The position numbers were made by a program, and so were the translations under genes. The notes under the pieces were generated by a model. It was not told the DNA's origin, did no database searches, and saw only the letters and a program-made list of their open reading frames with translations. A stretch of 64,000 nucleotides of DNA from Propionivibrio sp. GTDB lineage: Bacteria; Pseudomonadota; Gammaproteobacteria; Burkholderiales; Rhodocyclaceae. The stretch's first letter is position 1. Each line of letters starts with the position of its first letter. Of the stretch, positions 16,113 to 25,860 are shown piece after piece. The stretch is from contig JADJLB010000005.1 of the NCBI GenBank assembly GCA_016705685.1, positions 1-64,000 of the forward strand. Reading direction: 5' to 3'.

Positions 16113-18185
16113 TCAGCCCCTCAGCCGCTGCAACCCCAGGACAAAGTCCACCCCATCCGCCACGTTCCGCACGCAGATCGTCCCGCCCATCTTGGCCATG
16201 TAGGTCTTGGCGACGAAGAGGCCCTGTCCGCGGTTGCCGGCGGCGCCGGCTTCAGGCTGGTCGGAGACACCGTATTCGAAGATCTTGTCGATCAGTTCGG
16301 CGGCGATGCGCGGGCCGCTGTTGTGGATGGTGACATTCGCCGTGGATTCACTGGTTTCCAGGTCGAGAATGATCGGTGTGCCGGGCGACCGGTAGCGGTC
16401 GGCATTCTTGAGGATGTGCGAGAACACGTCTTCTAGCGGATATTCGTCGGCGCGCACCGGCACCGGTCCGTCCGCTCCGGTGCAGCGCACGTCGGCAATC
16501 CCGGCGTTATCGGCGACGTTTCGAATGAATCCGGCGATGTCAATGGCCTGCACCTGCAGGCTGGAGGTCTGAAACCCTTCGCTGGGGCTGGCGCTGCCGT
16601 AAAGGATACGCACGGCCTGCTGCATGCGGCTGATGTAGCGGTGGCTGGCATCGTCTTCGCTGCCGTGCAGGGCCAGCAGCGATTGCAGCGGCGACATGAT
16701 CTCGTGGCCGACGGCATGCCACATGTCCTTTTCCTGTTCGGCGCGTATTTTTTCACGCCCGGCGTCTTCCTTCACGCGACGCAGCAGGTCGTTGAGGCCG
16801 GTGGCAAGGATGCCCAGTTCATCGCTGCCGCGCAGGTCGGCAAGGTCATAACGATCCAGCCCGCCGTCGGCATGGACGGTTTTCGACAACCCGCGCGTGC
16901 GTTTGGTGAGCTGCGCAATGCGCCGGATGATGCCGATCTCGATGACCAGCCAGGCCAGCCCGATGGCGCCGAGCATGGCGCCGACGAACCACGAAACGCG
17001 CGTGGCGACAATGCTCAGTGCCTTGTTCACGCTGCGTGCGTCGCCCTTGAGTTGCAGTTGGTAATTGCCCAGCGGCGTGGCGATCTCGTCGGACAGTTCG
17101 ACCACCGGCGCATCCAGGCTTTCCACCGGTAACACGCGAATCAGCCGGGTGAGCAGCGGTGAACTTTGCTCCAGCGCTTCATCCTTGCCGGAAAGCTGGA
17201 TGACATCAGCGTTCTTGCCACCGAGCTTGCTCAGGGTCAACGATTCGCCGGGCAGGAGCAATGTTGTCAATTCATTGAGCGAAAACGGCGGTATGGCAGC
17301 CGCATCGTGGTTATCGAACAGCGCCACACCATCACTCGGCGGCAGCACTTCGACGCGCACGGTGAACTGGTCGAGATCGGGTGGCGGCCATTGCGGCTTT
17401 TCGCGCTGGAAGAGCGCCTCGCGCAAGGCATCGACAGGCAGGCGCAGCGAGAAGAATGATTTCTTCGGGCAGGTTTCGTCGTCGTATTCTTTCCCTGCTT
17501 CAAGACATTTTCCTGCCTGCCACACCCAGCCGCGGAATTCCTTCACGGGCTTGGCACCGGTGTAGTCGCGGCCGTCCTGCTCGACGTAGCCGGTAAAGCG
17601 TCCACGCACGCCTTCGGCTTTGGGGCCGGGCGGGGTCGCCAGGGTTTCGAAAGGCGCGATCCAGCGCCAGCTCTGGTTGCGTAGCGAAACGGTCACACGC
17701 AGGCGATGTGCACCATCGAGAAATTCGTCGCCGATGCGGTGCGCTTCCAGCGGACCGCTGGCAAAGGTGCCGGCGGCATAGATGAAACCACCAGCCCAGG
17801 GGTTGTTGCCGATGGCCACGCAGAGGCTGCCGTTGTTCCGGTACTGAACGAGGCAACCAGCCATTTCGACGGCATTTCGCACCTTGTTCTGGTCGTCGAA
17901 ATCGATGGCGGAAAACGGTAGCACCACCGGTCGCCCCACTGCCGCCGATTGGGCATCCCAGCGCGGGTTGAGCAAGGCCAGAAGGCCGGAAGGATGATGC
18001 AGGCGACCGACGATCTGGGCCTGGGTCTTGGCAAAGCTGGCCTGATAGTTATCGTAGCTGCGCTGCTTTTCCTCCTGCAGCACGGTGACGGCCATGGCGA
18101 CGACGGCCAGGATGAGCAACAGGAATGACGTGCGGAAGAGGATGCGCAAACGGAACGATGCCAGCCACGCCAGAAACGCCTTCAT
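16113..18185 (-). CDS. Membrane sensor histidine kinase with large periplasmic domain
   Basis: A 690-residue kinase. TM1 at about residues 15-35 and TM2 at about 398-420 enclose a ~360-residue periplasmic domain I cannot assign to a known sensor family. A HAMP-like segment (IIRRIAQLTKRTRGLS) follows, then an H-box VGHEIMSPLQSLLALHG with the likely phospho-His. The ATPase domain has an N-box HILKNADRYRSP and a G-box GNRGQGLFVAKTYMAKMGG. The H-box is divergent (HEIMSPL rather than HELRTPL). Its ATG overlaps the stop of the response regulator gene by four bases, so the two form a pair. Confidence 0.85.
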   Translation of the reverse strand: MKAFLAWLASFRLRILFRTSFLLLILAVVAMAVTVLQEEKQRSYDNYQASFAKTQAQIVGRLHHPSGLLALLNPRWDAQSAAVGRPVVLPFSAIDFDDQNKVRNAVEMAGCLVQYRNNGSLCVAIGNNPWAGGFIYAAGTFASGPLEAHRIGDEFLDGAHRLRVTVSLRNQSWRWIAPFETLATPPGPKAEGVRGRFTGYVEQDGRDYTGAKPVKEFRGWVWQAGKCLEAGKEYDDETCPKKSFFSLRLPVDALREALFQREKPQWPPPDLDQFTVRVEVLPPSDGVALFDNHDAAAIPPFSLNELTTLLLPGESLTLSKLGGKNADVIQLSGKDEALEQSSPLLTRLIRVLPVESLDAPVVELSDEIATPLGNYQLQLKGDARSVNKALSIVATRVSWFVGAMLGAIGLAWLVIEIGIIRRIAQLTKRTRGLSKTVHADGGLDRYDLADLRGSDELGILATGLNDLLRRVKEDAGREKIRAEQEKDMWHAVGHEIMSPLQSLLALHGSEDDASHRYISRMQQAVRILYGSASPSEGFQTSSLQVQAIDIAGFIRNVADNAGIADVRCTGADGPVPVRADEYPLEDVFSHILKNADRYRSPGTPIILDLETSESTANVTIHNSGPRIAAELIDKIFEYGVSDQPEAGAAGNRGQGLFVAKTYMAKMGGTICVRNVADGVDFVLGLQRLRG

Positions 18186-18907
18186 TTGCCGCCACCGGCC
18201 AGCGCCCGAGCGGACCAGCGGAAGCCGCGCATGGGAACGTTCTCGATGCCATCGAAATTTTCGTCGAGTTCGCGGAAGGCCTCGCGGATGGTGCTGATGT
18301 GCTTGCGGATATTGTCGCGATTGCGCCCGCTCTTGACCACCTGGAAGAGGTCGTCGTAGGAGACGACCTCGCCGCGCCGCTGGTACAGCGTGGCGAGAAT
18401 GCGCTGGGCGGTGAGCGGCAGGTTAACTCGTTTGCCCCGCCACAGCGGCGTGCTCTGGCGGATAGGGTCGAGCGAAAGTTCGTCGCTCGGCACGTCGCTC
18501 GCCTTGCCGGCTGCGCCGTGGCCACGGTCACGCGCGGCGCGCAGGATTTCGAGGAAGGTGTCGATGAAATCGGCTTCCCCGAAAGTGGTCTTTTGCAGAT
18601 AGTCCCAGGCGTCCAGCGCCTTCATGATGCTACGGTAGATGGCTGCCGGCATGGCCGAGACGACCAATACCGGCGTGCCCCGCCCGGTCTTGTTGATGGC
18701 GTTGATGATGGCCACGCCGGCATGGCGTTCGCGCCCGAGTTCGATGTCCAGCGTGACAAGGTTATAAGCCTCGCGGGCGATGGCGACCTCGGCATCGTCC
18801 CGGTTGAACCACTGGTCGACCTGGATGCCCGGCCGGGCCGCGAGTATCCACTCCTTGAGCTGGTTGCTGGTGGGCTGGTCGTCTTCAATGACGGCGACTT
18901 TGAACAT
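18182..18907 (-). CDS. Response regulator, OmpR/PhoB-like winged helix
   Basis: A 241-residue regulator starting MFKVAVIEDDQPTSN. The receiver has acidic residues E8-D9-D10, phospho-acceptor Asp in LVTLDIELG and Lys in DYLQKTTFG (a variant of the usual K-P). The C-terminal domain (LPLTAQRILATLYQRRGEVVSYDDLF, then NIRKHISTIREAF) is a winged helix of the transcriptional regulatory type. The spacing of GEVVSYDDLF and the recognition helix fits OmpR-like proteins. Upstream gene of the kinase and divergent from the SPFH gene across 282 bases, which must hold both promoters. Confidence 0.88.
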   Translation of the reverse strand: MFKVAVIEDDQPTSNQLKEWILAARPGIQVDQWFNRDDAEVAIAREAYNLVTLDIELGRERHAGVAIINAINKTGRGTPVLVVSAMPAAIYRSIMKALDAWDYLQKTTFGEADFIDTFLEILRAARDRGHGAAGKASDVPSDELSLDPIRQSTPLWRGKRVNLPLTAQRILATLYQRRGEVVSYDDLFQVVKSGRNRDNIRKHISTIREAFRELDENFDGIENVPMRGFRWSARALAGGGK

Positions 18908-19189
18908 GAGGGCTTCCTGAGTTCTGTCCATTCCTCGATGGCGCTCAGTATCGCCTTTTCTTCCGGGCAAATCACGCCGTCGGTGTGAGTGTTTGTTCAC
19001 GCCGCGGAAGAGGCTTGCCGTTCGAATAACGGAAGTCACCCCGCGCCGGTATGGCGTCTTCCGCACGACCCCCGGCAGTATGTGCTTCATGCAAACCGGA
19101 TGCGGATCGATCTTCCCGCCGCCGGTTCGGGGCAGGGGCATCAGCACTACCCCATCGAAGAAGATCGCAACATAGTGGAGGACATCATC

Positions 19190-20422
19190 ATGTCGGAACG
19201 TATTCAAACCCTCGTTGAAACTGTGCGCAAGGTCATCGTGCCCGTTGGCGGCCGGCTCAACCGCTCGCGCTGCAGTCTGATCGCCCTCGGGCTGGTGGCC
19301 GTCGCCGGCTACGCGCTTTACAAGAACCCGCCGATGCAGAGCGTCGGCCGGGGTGAAATCGGCATGCGCCTCAACCAGTTGACCGGCGCGTCGACCGAAG
19401 TGCAGGAAGGCGCCATCGTCGTCATTCCCGGCCTGCACAGCCTGCGCCGTTTTTCGCTGCGCGACCAGATCTACCGGCCGGAAGGCGGCGAAGAGGCCAC
19501 CGGCTCGGCGCCTTTCCAGACGGTTGAAGGGTTGTCCATCGGGCTCGATGTCTCGGTGCGTTACGCGCTCGATCCGAGTCGGCTGGCCAGCATGGCGCGG
19601 GCGCTGCCGGAAAACATCGGCGGCGAAGTCGTACAGCCGGCGGTACAGGGTGTTCTGTACAAGACACTGGCTCGTTACACGGTGCGCGAAATCTTCTCGA
19701 CCAAGCGGCAGGAGATCAAGGAAAGCATCGAGGGCGAACTGAAGCCGCTACTGGAGAAAGACGGCATCAAGCTGCAAGCCGTTCTGGTTGGCAAAGTGGA
19801 TCTCCCCGCAGACTACAAAAGGGGGATGGAAAGCCTGCTGGCCGAGGAGCTGGCCACCGAGAAGATGCGTTACACCCTGGAACTGAAGGAAAAGCAGGTC
19901 AAGCAGACCGAGCTGGAATCGCAGGCTGACAAGGTGCGCCGTGAGAAGTCGGCGGAGGCCGCGGGCGAAGAACAGATCATTGCCGCCAAGGCCCAGGCAG
20001 AAGCGATGAAGCATGTGCTGCCCTTCAAGCAGAAGCAGATCGAACAGCGCGGACTCGAAGCCGAAGCCGAGAAGGTGGCTCGCATCAAGAACGCCGAAGC
20101 CTCGTCGCAGGCACGCCAGATCGAGGCCACCGGCGAGGCGGAATCGCGCCGCAAGCTGGCCGACGCCGAGGCCTACCGTCAGGAACGCATGGGTAAGATC
20201 GCCAGCGAACAACTGGCCAGGGACGGCGCATTGATCCAGAAGAACCCGCTGCTCATCCAGAAAACGATGGCCGACAAGCTCTCCGACAAGATCACCGTCA
20301 TCATCGCCCCACCTCCGTCGGATGGAGGGTTCATCGGCTCCACGCTGCTTGGCAGAGCGGGCCGCACCCAGGCGAGCAACGCGAACCAGCACGCCGTCGA
20401 AAACGACCAGGAAGGGGAATGA
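19190..20422 (+). CDS. SPFH/band 7 (prohibitin-like) membrane protein
   Basis: A 410-residue protein with one N-terminal TM segment (about residues 27-45), an SPFH domain (about 50-235, including EGLSIGLDVSVRYALDPSRL and VREIFSTKRQEIKESIEGEL) and a long Ala/Glu-rich coiled coil (about 235-375). The ATG at 19190 is set by GGAGG eight bases upstream, not the longer frame from 18989. Such proteins form oligomeric membrane scaffolds that often regulate proteases or protect the envelope. It overlaps the next gene by four bases (ATGA) and is divergent from the kinase/regulator pair. Confidence 0.88.
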   Translation: MSERIQTLVETVRKVIVPVGGRLNRSRCSLIALGLVAVAGYALYKNPPMQSVGRGEIGMRLNQLTGASTEVQEGAIVVIPGLHSLRRFSLRDQIYRPEGGEEATGSAPFQTVEGLSIGLDVSVRYALDPSRLASMARALPENIGGEVVQPAVQGVLYKTLARYTVREIFSTKRQEIKESIEGELKPLLEKDGIKLQAVLVGKVDLPADYKRGMESLLAEELATEKMRYTLELKEKQVKQTELESQADKVRREKSAEAAGEEQIIAAKAQAEAMKHVLPFKQKQIEQRGLEAEAEKVARIKNAEASSQARQIEATGEAESRRKLADAEAYRQERMGKIASEQLARDGALIQKNPLLIQKTMADKLSDKITVIIAPPPSDGGFIGSTLLGRAGRTQASNANQHAVENDQEGE

Positions 20423-21858
20423 TCATGCTTACCGCAGCGCTTGCCGTCATCGCCATCGTCACCCAGGACCAATCCGCCTTGCGCGCTGCGCCGCGCGATT
20501 CGGCACCGCAACAGGCGGTGCTCTGGCAAGGCGACAGTCTGGAAATCCGCGGCCAGAAGGGCGATTACCTGCAGGTCTATGACCATCGCCGCGAACGCGC
20601 CGGCTACATCCGCGCCACGCAGGTACGCCAGCAGTCGCTCAAGCCCGAGGACGCGCCGGAACTGCTGTCGATTGTGCGCTTCCTCAAGGATACCAGCGGT
20701 TCGGAAGCGCTAGGCATCGGCTATGCCGCCGCCTACCTGCATGCGGCACCGGCCGAAGCGATCACCGGTGAAGCGTTCGACGCGCTCGGCACCATGGCCG
20801 AACGACTGGCACGCCGCGCGTCTGCCCGCCAGACCAAGTCCGGAGGCGAGGCGATCGCCGCCCATCTGGAAGTCGCCGCCGGCTACGGGGTGAATATGAC
20901 GAGTTTCGAGCGCGAGACACAGGTCCAACTGTGCTACAACGGCGACGCACATCGGCGCGTGCTGGCGTTGCCGTCGACCGACCTGCAGAAAGCTCAAGCC
21001 GCGCTGGCGCTCACCAAGCACGAATGCGTTTCGCCTGCGCTCGCTCCGGTTGAGCGGTTTGCACTCGATAACTGGCGCGCCGAGGTGCTGGATCGCGTCG
21101 AAACCCGCGATCTGCCGGAGGTGTTGAAAAATCGTCTGCATTTGCGTAAAGCCGGGGTGTGGGCCAGCCTGGCTTACCAACGGGCGCGGCGGCCAGAGTT
21201 TGGGCAACCGGCAGTACAACTTGCCGCTCAACGCGCGCTGGACGAACTCGCCGCGGTCAACAAGAGCGAGTTGATGGAAAGCGACACACCGACCTACAGC
21301 GATGCGGCCATTCGTGTCGGCGCTTCACGTTGGGCGGCGAATCCGGGAACGCCGATGGCTGCCACCAAGGCGGCAGTCAAGCTTTCTGTCACGACCAGCC
21401 CCGGCCAGCCGGGCGAGACCTGTATCCATCTGGTCGACGCCAAGCATGATGCCCGGAACCCGCTGTTCACCCGCTGCACCTACGGCGTGGTGTGGACGGC
21501 CTCGGCCACGGCCAACCGCGAAGGAACGGTGCTGGCGCTCGCCGTACAAGCGCTCGACACATGGCGGGAGATGTGGGTCTTCCGGCAAGGCGCGGAAGGC
21601 TGGGGAGTCGATGTCGTACCGCCGGGGCTGGACGCGCCAAATCTCGGCTATATTGAGTTTTCCGGCTGGGTGCCGGGCAACGCGCAGCTGCTCGCGACAC
21701 GCGAAATCAAGGCCGACGGGCATTACAAGCAGAGTTTCGAGATTCTGCGCATGGCCACGCTGACGGTTGAAAGATGGGCCGACAAACCGAACAACCTGAG
21801 TCTGTTCTATCGCTGGCAGGATCCGGTGTGGAAAGGGCAAACGGTGAGCCTGCGCTAG
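20419..21858 (+). CDS. Exported SH3-like domain protein of unknown function
   Basis: A 479-residue protein with a signal-like N-terminus (TAALAVIAIV). Residues ~30-65 (LWQGDSLEIRGQKGDYLQVYD...RAGYIRATQV) read as a bacterial SH3-like beta barrel. The rest (~420 residues) is unassigned, with a Cys in TKHECVSPAL and a beta-rich C-terminus. It overlaps the SPFH gene by four bases, so it is translationally coupled and probably acts with it at the periplasmic face of the inner membrane. In-frame ATGs at 20419 and 20425 are both possible starts. Confidence 0.75.
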   Translation: MIMLTAALAVIAIVTQDQSALRAAPRDSAPQQAVLWQGDSLEIRGQKGDYLQVYDHRRERAGYIRATQVRQQSLKPEDAPELLSIVRFLKDTSGSEALGIGYAAAYLHAAPAEAITGEAFDALGTMAERLARRASARQTKSGGEAIAAHLEVAAGYGVNMTSFERETQVQLCYNGDAHRRVLALPSTDLQKAQAALALTKHECVSPALAPVERFALDNWRAEVLDRVETRDLPEVLKNRLHLRKAGVWASLAYQRARRPEFGQPAVQLAAQRALDELAAVNKSELMESDTPTYSDAAIRVGASRWAANPGTPMAATKAAVKLSVTTSPGQPGETCIHLVDAKHDARNPLFTRCTYGVVWTASATANREGTVLALAVQALDTWREMWVFRQGAEGWGVDVVPPGLDAPNLGYIEFSGWVPGNAQLLATREIKADGHYKQSFEILRMATLTVERWADKPNNLSLFYRWQDPVWKGQTVSLR

Positions 21859-21911
21859 TCTGCCCAAAGCCGGTGTGCGGGTAAATGGACAGGCGGTCGA
21901 GGTTTCCCGGT

Positions 21912-23258
21912 TTAAGCCAGTGCCTCGGCCAGAGCCCCGGAAACCGCCCGCCCCAGATGGTCGATTTCCTCGTCGCTGACGATATACGGCGGCATCAGAT
22001 AGACGGTCGTGCCGATCGGGCGGATCAGCGCTTCGCGTTCCAGCGCGGCGCGATAGAAGCGGCGGGAGAAATGCGGGTCATCGCTGTCCACATCGAAGGC
22101 GAGGATCATCCCGCGTTGACGCAGGTGTCTGACCTGCGGATGGCTGCCGAGTGGTGCAAGTGCCTTGGCAATTTTTTCGGCACGGCCCTTGTTGCCCGTA
22201 AGCACTTGCTCGGACTCGAAGATTTCGAGGGTTGCCAGCGCGGCGCGGCAGGCCAGCGCATTGCCGGTGTAGGAGTGCGAGTGCAGGAATCCGCGCGCGG
22301 TGACGTCGTCATAGAAAGCCTGATAAACGTCATCCGTGGTGAGTACGACGGACAAGGGCAGATAACCACCTGAAATGCCTTTTGACAGGCAGAGAAAGTC
22401 CGGTTTGAACGGCTGGCCGTCGCTGGCGGCCTGTTCGTGTGCGAAGAAGGTGCCGGTGCGGCCGCAACCGACGGCGATCTCGTCACAGATCAGGTGCACG
22501 TCATAACGGTCGCATAAGGCGCGCGCCAGGCGCAGGTATTCCGGGTCGTACATCGTCATGCCGCTGGCACACTGGATCAGCGGCTCGACAATCAGCGCAG
22601 CGATGGACTCGTGATGCCGTTCAAGTTGTTGTTCGAGTCCGGCGGCGGCGCGACGCGCCACGTCGGCCGGCGATTCGCCCGGGCGGGCGTGGCGGGCGTC
22701 GGGCGTCGGCACGGTAGTGGCCGGGCGGATCAGCGGCGCGTAGGCGTCGCGGAAAATCGCCACGTCGGTCACGGCCAAAGCGCCAACGGTTTCGCCGTGG
22801 TAGCTGCCCTCCAAGCAGAGGAAATCCTGCTTCTTCTCGCGGCCGCGATTGCGCCAGCTGTGGAAAGACATTTTCAACGCAATCTCGGTCGCCGAGGCGC
22901 CGTCCGAGGCGTAGAAGCAGTGTCCCAGGGTGCCGCCGGTCAACGCTGAAAGGCGTTCCGACAGTTCGACCACCGGCCGGTGCGTGCAGCCGGCGAGGAT
23001 GACGTGTTCAAGTTGTTCGAGCTGATCGCGCAGGGCGGCATTGATGCGCGGGTTGCAGTGGCCGAAAAGATTGACCCACCACGAGCTGATGCCATCGAGA
23101 TAACGTTTGCCGTCAAGATCGTACAGCCAGGCACCCCGGCCGTGGCTGACCGGAATCAGGGGCAGCGATCCGGCGCCCTTGTCGGTGTGCTGCTTCATCT
23201 GCGTGCAGGGATGCCAGACGGCTTTCAGGCTGCGATCCAGCAGGTCGGAGTTACGCAT
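21912..23258 (-). CDS. bioA: Adenosylmethionine-8-amino-7-oxononanoate aminotransferase
   Basis: A 448-residue class III aminotransferase of biotin synthesis, converting KAPA to DAPA with S-adenosylmethionine as amino donor. Signatures: WHPCTQMKQH near the N-terminus, DGISSWWVNLFGHCNP, HCFYASDGASATEIALKM, LICDEIAVGCGRTGTFFAHE, and the PLP-Lys region FLCLSKGISGGYLPLS. WHPCTQM distinguishes BioA from other class III enzymes. It lies 9 bases after the DUF2863 gene and is separate from bioF at the window start. Confidence 0.97.
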   Translation of the reverse strand: MRNSDLLDRSLKAVWHPCTQMKQHTDKGAGSLPLIPVSHGRGAWLYDLDGKRYLDGISSWWVNLFGHCNPRINAALRDQLEQLEHVILAGCTHRPVVELSERLSALTGGTLGHCFYASDGASATEIALKMSFHSWRNRGREKKQDFLCLEGSYHGETVGALAVTDVAIFRDAYAPLIRPATTVPTPDARHARPGESPADVARRAAAGLEQQLERHHESIAALIVEPLIQCASGMTMYDPEYLRLARALCDRYDVHLICDEIAVGCGRTGTFFAHEQAASDGQPFKPDFLCLSKGISGGYLPLSVVLTTDDVYQAFYDDVTARGFLHSHSYTGNALACRAALATLEIFESEQVLTGNKGRAEKIAKALAPLGSHPQVRHLRQRGMILAFDVDSDDPHFSRRFYRAALEREALIRPIGTTVYLMPPYIVSDEEIDHLGRAVSGALAEALA

Positions 23259-23267
23259 CAGGGTTGA

Positions 23268-24443
23268 TCAGTGCAAGGTTTGCGAGGGTGCGTTGCTTTG
23301 CTCCGGCAATTCGGCGTGGACCGTTTCACCTTCTGTGTTGGGGTAGAGCGGTGCCCCACAATCGTCGCAAAACTCGAAGGGAAAGCGCTGACCATGCACC
23401 AGGACTTCCTTGATTCCGGACTCGCGCAGAATGCTCTCAACTTCATTGGCCACATCGGTCGTTTCATCTTCAGCGCCGAGCAGCGGCCAGACGACGCCAT
23501 GAAAAATCGTATCGCTGTCGCGTGGCCCGAAGCCGATTCGATATTCTTCCAGACGCTGGTCATGAAACCCGCCGATTACGGCACGCAGCGTTTCAGCGGG
23601 TTTGCCGAGCGTGGTTTGAAGAAAGGCGACCGAAGCGCGCAGGGAGTAGGGGCGCGAGGCCATATCCGCGGCGCGACAGGCGGCATGATAGGCATCGGCG
23701 ATCAGCAGTTGAAAGGCGCATCCGGTCAGCAGCGGCTCCAGACAGGGGCTTCCTTGTTTTACCCACTCCTTGAGTGCCGATTCGCGTGAACAGCGATCGG
23801 ATTCGTTCCAGCGAAAGAGCGGCGTGCCGTGCGGAACGGCGATGGCGCCGACCAGATACCGTGCATCGGAGAGAAATTGATTGGTTTCGGGCAGCGACGA
23901 TATATCCAGTTTCATCGGGGTGTTGCACAGCGCCGCACCGCCCAGTTCGCGCATCAGTAACCAGGTGTCGACAAAAGTGCGTGGCAACTGGTCCGGGCTG
24001 TACAGATAGTCGGCCAGCGCCATCTTTGCGTTAGCGGAAAACAGGTGCGCCCCAAGCTGAGTCTTGAGCGTTTGCATCGTGCCCTTGGCGATCGTTCCCG
24101 CCGGAATCGAGAAACGCGACCAGACAAGCAGCGGCACATTGAACAGCAGGATATCGTAGTCCTGCTCTTGCAGGCTCATGACGCAGGATTCGGCGCAGGA
24201 TTCAAGAATGTCGGCGAGGTTGTCGTGGGCCAGGGCGTGGGAGTCGAACAAGCGGTCCAGCGATGCGTTCAGGTCGTCTTCAGCGCCGTCGTGAAGCAGT
24301 TTGTTGACCAGTGCTGTAAGTTGTTTTTCCCACAGCATGGCCTCCAGGTGGCCGCCCGATTCGGCGAGCCCGATCGCCAGACGGCCCAGCTCGTTGGCAT
24401 GGTCCGAGATGCGTTTGCGTGTGGAAAGGCGGGTACGTTTCAT
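23268..24443 (-). CDS. DUF2863 family protein
   Basis: A 391-residue conserved betaproteobacterial protein of unknown function. It starts MKRTRLSTRKRISDHANELGRLA and ends with a C-terminal CDDCGAPLYPN zinc-ribbon-like half motif. The middle holds ILLFNVPLLVWSRFSIPAG, typical of the DUF2863 family. No signal peptide; probably cytoplasmic. The start at 24443 leaves an AGGA about 9 bases upstream; the longer frame to 24566 is not supported. Co-directional with bioA, nine bases apart. Confidence 0.85.
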   Translation of the reverse strand: MKRTRLSTRKRISDHANELGRLAIGLAESGGHLEAMLWEKQLTALVNKLLHDGAEDDLNASLDRLFDSHALAHDNLADILESCAESCVMSLQEQDYDILLFNVPLLVWSRFSIPAGTIAKGTMQTLKTQLGAHLFSANAKMALADYLYSPDQLPRTFVDTWLLMRELGGAALCNTPMKLDISSLPETNQFLSDARYLVGAIAVPHGTPLFRWNESDRCSRESALKEWVKQGSPCLEPLLTGCAFQLLIADAYHAACRAADMASRPYSLRASVAFLQTTLGKPAETLRAVIGGFHDQRLEEYRIGFGPRDSDTIFHGVVWPLLGAEDETTDVANEVESILRESGIKEVLVHGQRFPFEFCDDCGAPLYPNTEGETVHAELPEQSNAPSQTLH

Positions 24444-24690
24444 GAGGGTGGTCCTGCGGCTTATACAATCCGCCATTGTACCAAGATGGGGGTAGGTCGT
24501 TGTCGGCAAGAATGAATCGCTGGCATTCGGCCGTGTCGAGGCGGACCCGTGCGGCGATGAAGTCAACTCCGCATTCGCGGATTACGGGGTAAACGGGCTA
24601 TCCTTTCGTTCTGGCGTGCGATGCGATTCTTGCAACACGAACCACGGTTAACCTGACCCGTGATAACTCCGAAACCCGAGGAAAGAAATC

Positions 24691-25851
24691 ATGCTGAAGG
24701 CAAGCGATTCATATCAGGATATCCGCGACGCCGTGCGCGATCTCTGCGCCCAGTACCCTGCCGCGTATTTCCGCACGGTCGACATGGAACGCGCCTATCC
24801 CGAAGCTTTCGTCAACGCGCTCACCCAGGCCGGCTGGCTGGCCGCGCTGATCCCGCAGGAATACGGCGGCTCCGGCCTCGGCCTGACCGAAGCCTCGGTG
24901 ATCCTGGAGGAAATCAACCGCTGTGGCGGCAACTCCGGAGCCTGCCACGGCCAGATGTACAACATGGGCACCCTGCTGCGTCACGGCTCGGAAGCGCAAA
25001 AACAGGACTACCTTCCCCGGATCGCTTCGGGCGAGTTGCGCCTGCAGTCGATGGCCGTGACCGAGCCGAGCACCGGCACCGACACCACCCGAATCAAGAC
25101 CACCGCCGTGAAGCAGGGTGACCGTTACGTGGTCAATGGCCAGAAGGTGTGGATCTCGCGCGTCCAGCACTCGGATCTGATGATTCTGCTGGCGCGCAGC
25201 ACGCCGCTCGCCGAGGTGAAAAAGAAATCGGAGGGCATGTCGATTTTCATCGTCGATCTGCGTGAAGCGATAGGCAAAGGAATGACCGTGCGACCGATTC
25301 CGAACATGGTCAATCATGAAACCAACGAACTGTTTTTCGACCAGCTTGAAATCCCCGTGGAGAATATGATCGGCGAGGAAGGTCAGGGCTTCCGGTACAT
25401 TCTCGACGGGCTCAATGCCGAACGCGCGCTGATCGCTGCCGAGTGCATCGGCGATGGCTACTGGTTCATCGACAAGGTTAGCGAATATGTGAAGGAACGT
25501 GTGGTCTTCGACCGACCCATCGGTCAGAACCAGGGCGTACAGTTCCCGATCGCCGAGGCGTACATCGAAGTCGAAGCCGCCAACCTGATGCGCTACGAAG
25601 CCTGCCGTTTGTTCGACGCGCACCAGCCCTGCGGCGCCCAGGCCAACATGGCCAAGTATCTCGCCGCCAAGGCGTCGTGGGAAGCGGCCAACGCCTGCCT
25701 CCAATACCATGGAGGCTTTGGCTTTGCCTGCGACTACGACATCGAACGCAAGTTCCGTGAGACGCGTCTGTATCAGGTGGCGCCGATTTCGACCAACCTG
25801 ATCCTGTCGTACGTGGCCGAGCACGTACTCGGTCTGCCAAGATCCTTTTAA
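24691..25851 (+). CDS. Acyl-CoA dehydrogenase family protein
   Basis: A 386-residue flavoprotein. It has the family landmarks MAVTEPSTGTDTTRI (FAD/substrate loop), NGQKVWISR, LDGLNAERALIAAE, and the C-terminal YHGGFGFACDYDIERKFRETR. The ATG at 24691 has GAGGAAAG six bases upstream. It heads a cluster with a CaiB-type CoA-transferase and a CitE-like lyase. Natural substrates could be short branched or dicarboxylic acyl-CoAs, but sequence alone does not tell. The next gene starts 10 bases on. Confidence 0.92.
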   Translation: MLKASDSYQDIRDAVRDLCAQYPAAYFRTVDMERAYPEAFVNALTQAGWLAALIPQEYGGSGLGLTEASVILEEINRCGGNSGACHGQMYNMGTLLRHGSEAQKQDYLPRIASGELRLQSMAVTEPSTGTDTTRIKTTAVKQGDRYVVNGQKVWISRVQHSDLMILLARSTPLAEVKKKSEGMSIFIVDLREAIGKGMTVRPIPNMVNHETNELFFDQLEIPVENMIGEEGQGFRYILDGLNAERALIAAECIGDGYWFIDKVSEYVKERVVFDRPIGQNQGVQFPIAEAYIEVEAANLMRYEACRLFDAHQPCGAQANMAKYLAAKASWEAANACLQYHGGFGFACDYDIERKFRETRLYQVAPISTNLILSYVAEHVLGLPRSF

Positions 25852-25860
25852 GTCTTGACC

